DNA of 64,000 nucleotides from Proteles cristata cristata (taxonomy: Eukaryota > Chordata > Mammalia > Carnivora > Hyaenidae): NCBI GenBank assembly GCA_017311185.1, contig JAESUZ010004915.1, positions 124,001 through 188,000 on the forward strand, in the 5' to 3' direction. The notes beneath the pieces were generated by a model. That model did no database searches and was not told the DNA's origin. It saw only the letters and a list, made by a program, of their open reading frames with translations. Shown in pieces: positions 58,740 through 64,000 of this stretch; the first letter of the stretch is position 1, and each line of letters begins with the position of its first letter. A program made the translations under genes and the position numbers.

Positions 58740-58960
58740 ATGAGTGCCAGCCCTGACAGCACATTGCATGTGCATGCCTCAGCCTCACAGCCTCAGTCAT
58801 GTGTCCTCATATTACTGATGAAGGAATGGAGGCCCAGAGAGGGAAAGCAACTCTCCAAAAGCTGGGCAATTGGCGTAAAGTAGAAGAGGAATTCCAACTT
58901 ACATCCCTCTCATCAAAGCCTCTGTTCTTAGCCACCCAGCTGTGCTGGGACCTAAGGGGT
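58740..58960 (+). repeat. MIR fragment
   Basis: TACTGATGAAGGAATGGAGG, CCCAGAGAGGGAAAGCAACT, and CTCTGTTCTTAGCCACCCAG follow the sense MIR. Confidence 0.7.
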
Positions 58961-59659
58961 TAAGACTGGCTCCCCATGCCTAGTAGGTTTCCAGAAGAAT
59001 TGCCAAAGAGAAGAAGTATGGAGCACAAGTGAACCCACAGAGTCAGGTGTTCCTACTCAATCCACAAGCCCTGTGCACAAAGGCAGAGAAGTGCCAGAAA
59101 CTGAAGGAAGTCTGTGACTATAGAAACTAACTCAGCCAAGATCCTCAGGAAACTAAATCTCTCACTGGATCCTTCAGTTTCCCTGGATTATTTTCAGTGG
59201 ATGCAAAATAGTACTTGATTTTCTAATAAGAACCCTCATTCAATGAGTAAAAAGGAGATGTTTAAATGTTTGCTAATTTGGAAGCTGCTTTCAGTAGTCA
59301 GCATGCTGAAATTTAGTGATATTAAGGCCCATTAGGGAGGATTTATAAAGACAGAATTCCAAAAACCAGATCCATCAGCACCAGTTGCAGATCCTTAGCT
59401 AATAACAGCCCACTGCCCACAGAAAACAGTGTACTATGAGGGTGGGGGACATACATGTGTATGTGTTCTATTGTAATTGTAACTGGTTATTATATTTATG
59501 AACATTGCACATATATGCACAACCATATAACACTGCTGTTAAAAACTTCTTCCTTAAATTATGGACTCTCTTCCAGAAAATCAAAGAGTGGATGATTTTT
59601 GAATACCAGATCTTTCAACATGTGGATCATGGTGAATCTTTTCTATGTGGAGAAGGGGT

Positions 59660-59810
59660 TAGAATCATGAACTCTGGATTGGGACAGTATGGAGTCACCT
59701 CAGGCAAACCACTTAACCTTGCTTTTCCTTCATCTCTCAAGTGCAGATAATAGTATGTGCCTTATAAAGCCCTAGTATATAGTAGGTATTAGAAAAATGT
59801 GGACTACTAT
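59660..59810 (-). repeat. MIR fragment, reverse
   Basis: ATGAACTCTGGATTGGGACA, CTCAGGCAAACCACTTAACC, and CATCTCTCAAGTGCAGATAA are the reverse MIR theme. Confidence 0.7.
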
Positions 59811-60139
59811 CACATTGCAAATGCTATCTTTCAGGAATCAATCTAATCCAGAGTAGGTACTAGTTACAGGATAGGCTACATATTATCTGGGTAGCAGGCA
59901 CAGCATAGCCCACTCCAAGGTATTATACTCTATTATTAGAAAGCAATTTCCTATTTCTAACCTTAATCTGTTCTGTTGGAAATGTCACTATACTATTAAA
60001 ATTCTATGTCATATATATGTAGTACTAAACATGTAATTAGTGGAGAAACAGATATAACCAGTATAAATTTGCTTCATGACTCCTGGGGTAAGAAATCTCA
60101 TAGATGGAATGTGAGTATTTGGGTGGTTGATAATCTTGG

Positions 60140-60315
60140 TTGTATGACCTTAAAACAAGTTCCTTAGCCTCTCTGTGCCTCAGCTACCTCACTTGTTTAA
60201 GAGAAAACATAATGGTGTCTATGTCATAGGATTACTGTGAGAATTACATTAACACATGAAAACCACCTAGAATAATGCCTGGTCCATCATATATGCCCAA
60301 TAAATGCTGGCTCCT
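60140..60315 (-). repeat. MIR, reverse
   Basis: CTTAGCCTCTCTGTGCCTCA, GTCATAGGATTACTGTGAGA, ATAATGCCTGGTCCATCATA, and CCAATAAATGCTGGCTCC are the reverse MIR. Confidence 0.75.
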
Positions 60316-60319
60316 AACA

Positions 60320-60560
60320 TTTTTTACTTCTTCTAAGCCATGTGAAATCTGGCCCCTATCTCCTACCCAGGTGGCCAGAAAATCCTGTCTCAGTCACTCT
60401 GGAGCATTCTCCTCTGTGTCACACCATAGTCCTGGAAACTCATCTGTATACCCAAAGGAGGGCTCTTGGCCTGTCCACTTCTCTTTGTGGATACCACTGC
60501 CCCTAGCATGTACTGATCACCACCATGTGCCCAAACTGTAGCTCCATATAATTCATTTAA
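60320..60560 (+). mobile_element. Sense L2 fragment
   Basis: GTGAAATCTGGCCCCTATCT, CAGTCACTCTGGAGCATTCT, and AGGGCTCTTGGCCTGTCCAC match the L2 3' region. A short reverse L2-like end (CCCTTCCCTCATGGAGCTTC) follows near 60640. Confidence 0.5.
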
Positions 60561-61107
60561 CAGTTTGTTTGAGTTCCCACTCTGTCCCAAATACTGTTAA
60601 CAGGTGTTGGGACTACAGTAACAAAACAGGCCAGAATCCCTTCCCTCATGGAGCTTCCAATGAAGCAAGATCTGTGGGCCAGACTATTTCTGGGATCCTC
60701 CCTTTCCTCAAAGAAGCCCGCTGGCATTGGTCAATCCCCCAGGACTCTGGATGACTCCCATCTGGAGGTCCTTCTACCTATGGGGCATAGTTCAAGGACA
60801 ATCTGATGTCTACACCTCACAGAAAACTCATAAAACCCACTTTCTTCTTCCAGTCTCAGGAAGCATCTCTAACATCAGATACCCTTCTCCTTCTCCATCC
60901 CTGACCCTTCACTGAACCTTGATACCCCAAAATGGCCAGCATGTGGTCTTTGGAACCCTAAGAAACCGCACTTTCTCCTGAGCCACAACTACCTGGCTGA
61001 CACAACCCTGCAGGACACTGCCACAGGAGGTAGAAGACCAATCATTCTCCCATAATGATACTTCAGCTGAGAAAACATGACAGGCTCATCTCCCAGGAAG
61101 GTTATTC

Positions 61108-61310
61108 TTTTTGTTATAATTTTTTTTTCACCGAGAGAGAGAGAGAGAGAGTGAGCGAGCATGGGCATGCATAGGGGAGGGGCAGAAAAAAAGGAGAGAA
61201 AGAATCCCAGGTGTGGGGCCTGATGCGGACCTCGATCCCATGACTGTGAGATAATGTCTAAACTAAAATCCACAGTTGGCTGCTCAACAACTGAGCCCTC
61301 TAGGTGCCCC
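61108..61310 (-). mobile_element. Carnivore SINE, reverse orientation
   Basis: Reverse SINE with GAGAGAGAGAGAG body and head GAGCCCTCTAGGTGCCCC. The 17-bp duplication tcccaggaaggttattc / tcccaggaaggttactc lies at 61091-61107 and 61311-61327. Confidence 0.94.
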
Positions 61311-61734
61311 TCCCAGGAAGGTTACTCAGACACCCAGTGGTGCAGAGATTAAGGGAGGGCCATCTACTGCTCAGTGGGCAGGAGGTGTTATCTGGGTTAC
61401 AGAGCTTTCCAAGGGAAAGAAGACAGAGAATAGACTCTTGGGTCTGGCGAGTGGAGGAAATTAACATGATTTTGAGAGAGCAATTGCAGCAGGGTTCAGG
61501 GACCAGATTTCAGAATGTCCAAAGGCTGTGGGGAAGGTCAAGAACACAGGACGTGAGAGCCAGCAGCGATTAGAAGGGACACTTCTTACTCTGTGAAGGA
61601 AAAGAGGATGAACATCCCAGCAGAGAAGAGGTAAAAGCTGTGGAGGGAGCTCTTGCCCAATAGTCCCATGGAAGGAGACAAGACGAAGAGCTGGGGACTG
61701 AAAGCAACACAAGCGTTCAACTTATTTTCTGGCG

Positions 61735-62330
61735 CTGAATACTCAGTGGCTTTAAAAAACAAATAATTTTATCTGGTTACAATTCTGTGGATCAGAAAAT
61801 CTGGCATGATTCAAGTGAGAAGTTCTTATAGCCACGGTGCATCAGATGGAGTCCTTTGCTTGGCTGTATCCACCTGGTGGTTAGGCTGGAATGGAAGATT
61901 GCAGAATGCTTCACTTACGTGTCTGGCACATGAATGCCCTTTTATATAGTGTGCTTCTGTCTGTCTCTCTCTTCTCCTCTCCTTCTCTTTTTCTTTCTCT
62001 CTCTCTCCCCACCTCCCTCCCACCACACATACACACACACAGTATACACACACACATATACACACTGCACATGGCTATGTTGGGCTTCCTAACAACACAG
62101 TGATCTCAGTGAGGTGGTCTACAGGGCAGTTGTCTTTGAAGAGGGAGCTTACCCAGCAGTAAAAGGAGATGCTGGAGATCTCTAAGGTCCAGTCTTGGAA
62201 AGTTCTGCAGCATCACTCCTACCACATTCTGTTGTTCAAAACATATCACTGAGAGTGAGCCCAACCTCAGTGGCAGTGGAAGTAGACCTCATCTCTGTCA
62301 CACTGCAGAGCATGTGAGATGGGAGAGACT
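61735..62330 (-). mobile_element. Probable MaLR (MLT1-like) LTR, reverse orientation
   Basis: GGCTTTAAAAAACAAATAAT with TTTATCTGGTTACAATTCTG, GGCTGTATCCACCTGGTGGT, CTTCACTTACGTGTCTGGCA, and CACATGGCTATGTTGGGCTT follow the theme of reverse MLT1 LTRs. A CT/CA-rich tract (61960-62066) has expanded inside. Confidence 0.55.
61960..62066. repeat. CT-rich then CA-rich low-complexity tract
   Basis: Pyrimidine tract followed by interrupted CACA and ATACACA units inside the reverse MLT1-like LTR. Confidence 0.9.
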
Positions 62331-62433
62331 GTTGCCACCATCATTAGAAATGTCATCTACCCCAGGTGGAAAGAAAGGATTAGAGTTCCTATTTGTGGGG
62401 GTACACAGCAAAGTTAAGGAGATGAGGTGGAAG

Positions 62434-62720
62434 ATTCATTCATTCACTCATTCATTCATTCAGCAAATATTTACTGAAAGACTATTATGTACTGGACACT
62501 GTTCTGAGTACTATGGACATGCAATAAAAAAAAAGTCCTTGCAATTATGGAGCCTACATTCTAGTGCAGTGACAGATGACAAATGTATATCATAAAGTCT
62601 GGTGGTTACCATGTGATATAAACAAAGTAGGGTAAGAGACAGGAAGGGGCTGATTGGCAGGTAGAGGGAAGACTTCTATTTTAGTCAAGGTGGTCAAATG
62701 AAGCCTTGGCATGTTTCAGG
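62434..62720 (-). mobile_element. Antisense L2 3' end with CATT repeat
   Basis: Begins with (CATT)n, then AGCAAATATTTACTGAAAGA, CTGGACACTGTTCTGAGTAC, GGAGCCTACATTCTAGTGCA and AGGGGCTGATTGGCAGGTAG, the reverse L2 terminal order. Confidence 0.7.
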
Positions 62721-63609
62721 AAGAGTGGGGAGGCCAGTAGAGCTACATCACACTGAGAGAAAAGGAGAGTGGCAGGATGGGAAGTATGCAAGAACCACGT
62801 TAGCAGAAATCTCAGACATGGGAAGAAACGTTCTTTTTCTCTACCCATAGTGGGCAGTAATTGGTCAGGCCTCTTGTCCAAATGAAGGGAGCTCAGTTCT
62901 TAGCAGAAACCCATCCTTACCAGCCCCTTCCCTGTCCTTGGGGAGTTGAGGAGAGGGGAGATTACAGAATCTACCATCATCCCTGTGCCCTCTGACTCAT
63001 CCTCAGGTCACTAGGCTTCCCTTCTGGATTTTCAGAGCTTGGGGCAAGGTCTTTGCTTTATGTTAGACATTATAGCAACCAGAAGCCCTCAAAACTTGGT
63101 CTGAAAATAATACACAAAGAATTCTGCAAAGCTCCAGATGGCTTTGTAAATCCAATTAAACTCACAACTGGCCCAGAAACTTTCCCCATCATAATTACAT
63201 TATTGATCATTAACATTTAAAGAAGTTGCAAACAGAATCCTGGACAATATAATAAATTATAATTTTCTACTGGGCAGGTTCCATGAATCAGGTGCCTCTG
63301 GAGCCTTTTGAGACTGTCTGATGCTGTAATTTAAATGACGCTGTTCTGCTCTTTGGTAAATGGGAGTACAGGAGGAGCGGAAGTGAGGACAAGCGTGTGC
63401 ATACAATCTACATTACATGTTCTGGCCCATATATCTGAAAATGAAAGACTATTATGAATCCCCCCTACCTCCCAAGACACCCTGTTTTTCTGAGGCACAT
63501 TTAATCTCCATGTTAGCTCCTAAGCAGCTCCTGTCTCCCATTGTTCCCCAAAGGTCATCCACCCTGAACTACCTTCATCTCTCCTGACATGCCAGGCTCT
63601 GAGGAATCA
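62721..63609. other. Intron sequence; candidate conserved AT-rich block at 63060-63350
   Basis: 63100-63350 is free of named repeats and rich in homeodomain-type ATTA/TAAT words (CATAATTACATTATTGATCA). No coding signal. Confidence 0.4.
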
Positions 63610-63770
63610 CTAAAAACAACAACAATCTATTAAGTGCTTAATCTGTGCCTGTCACTCTACCAAGTGCTTTGAATACACTCATTCAGTGCACCATCAACAT
63701 CATCACCCCACTTTCCAGATGCAAGACAGCATCAAGATTTAAAGCAAGATCTGACTTTGGAGCCCAAAAT
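63610..63770 (+). repeat. MIR fragment
   Basis: TATTAAGTGCTTAATCTGTG, CCTGTCACTCTACCAAGTGC and CATCACCCCACTTTCCAGAT follow the sense MIR core. L2-like sense text may follow to the window end (CCTTCTCTAGGAAGACTTCC). Confidence 0.68.
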
Positions 63771-64000
63771 CTTTGCAGCTCCTTCTCTTCAGCATGCCCT
63801 TCCTGACTCTCTGGTAGGCCTGCTAATAGACTGTCTAGCTCAGCTCAAGAAACCCTCCTTCTCTAGGAAGACTTCCCTCACTGTCCCTCCACATCCCCTC
63901 TTGGGATGGGTGCTTCTTTTCTGCTCTTTCAAGGCATCCTGATAGCACTGCTATAGCCCTGACTGAGCTACAATGAATTTTCTTGACTACCAGTCTCCCT

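Larger units (their letters stand above)
43928..64000 (+). other. TRPC7 intron downstream of the 61-codon exon (3' end outside window)
   Basis: Starts at the donor GTAAGC and continues past the window edge without any recognisable further TRPC7 exon. It holds SINEs, L2/MIR pieces, hAT remnants, a mitochondrial 16S insertion and LTR fragments. Confidence 0.85.

Overview
The window looks like nuclear DNA of a cat-family carnivore. It is dense in tRNA-Lys-derived carnivore SINEs whose heads and bodies read like the felid type, on a background of mammal-wide MIR, L2, L1M, MaLR and hAT-Charlie fragments. There is no bacterial or viral gene organisation, no operon and no CRISPR array. Almost all short open frames are chance or repeat-derived.

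The only functional gene I can support is TRPC7, a receptor- and diacylglycerol-operated cation channel subunit, on the + strand. Two coding exons are present. The first (8414-9191) carries the start-proximal cytoplasmic N-terminus with the ankyrin repeats and the conserved His/Cys3 zinc site. The second (43745-43927) carries the 61 residues that follow. The 34,553-bp intron between them is complete in the window. The upstream intron (1-8413) and the downstream intron (from 43928) run off the edges, so the first exon, the promoter and all membrane-spanning exons lie outside.

Layout. 1-8413: intron with MIR fragments, an L1 3' end, two SINEs and several small tandem duplications. 8414-9191: GC-rich TRPC7 exon. 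9192-43744: large intron with an antisense MaLR LTR, a cluster of antisense ERV-type LTRs (19.9-24.5 kb), antisense and sense L1M fragments, a nearly 2.4-kb antisense L2 copy, microsatellites, and a broken ribosomal protein S4 (RPS4X-type) processed pseudogene split by a young SINE. 43745-43927: second TRPC7 exon. 43928-64000: intron with SINEs, MER5A and other hAT remnants, a nuclear copy of mitochondrial 16S rRNA (54788-55621), L2/MIR pieces, and an antisense MaLR-like LTR near the end.

I found no convincing undescribed system. The best items for a second look are the apparent intron-split start codon of TRPC7, the SINE-interrupted S4 pseudogene, the 16S NUMT, a perfect 14-bp-arm hairpin at 50425-50456, and a few AT-rich unique stretches that could be conserved non-coding elements. 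Repeat family names come from memory of consensus sequences. Repeat edges are approximate unless target-site duplications are given.
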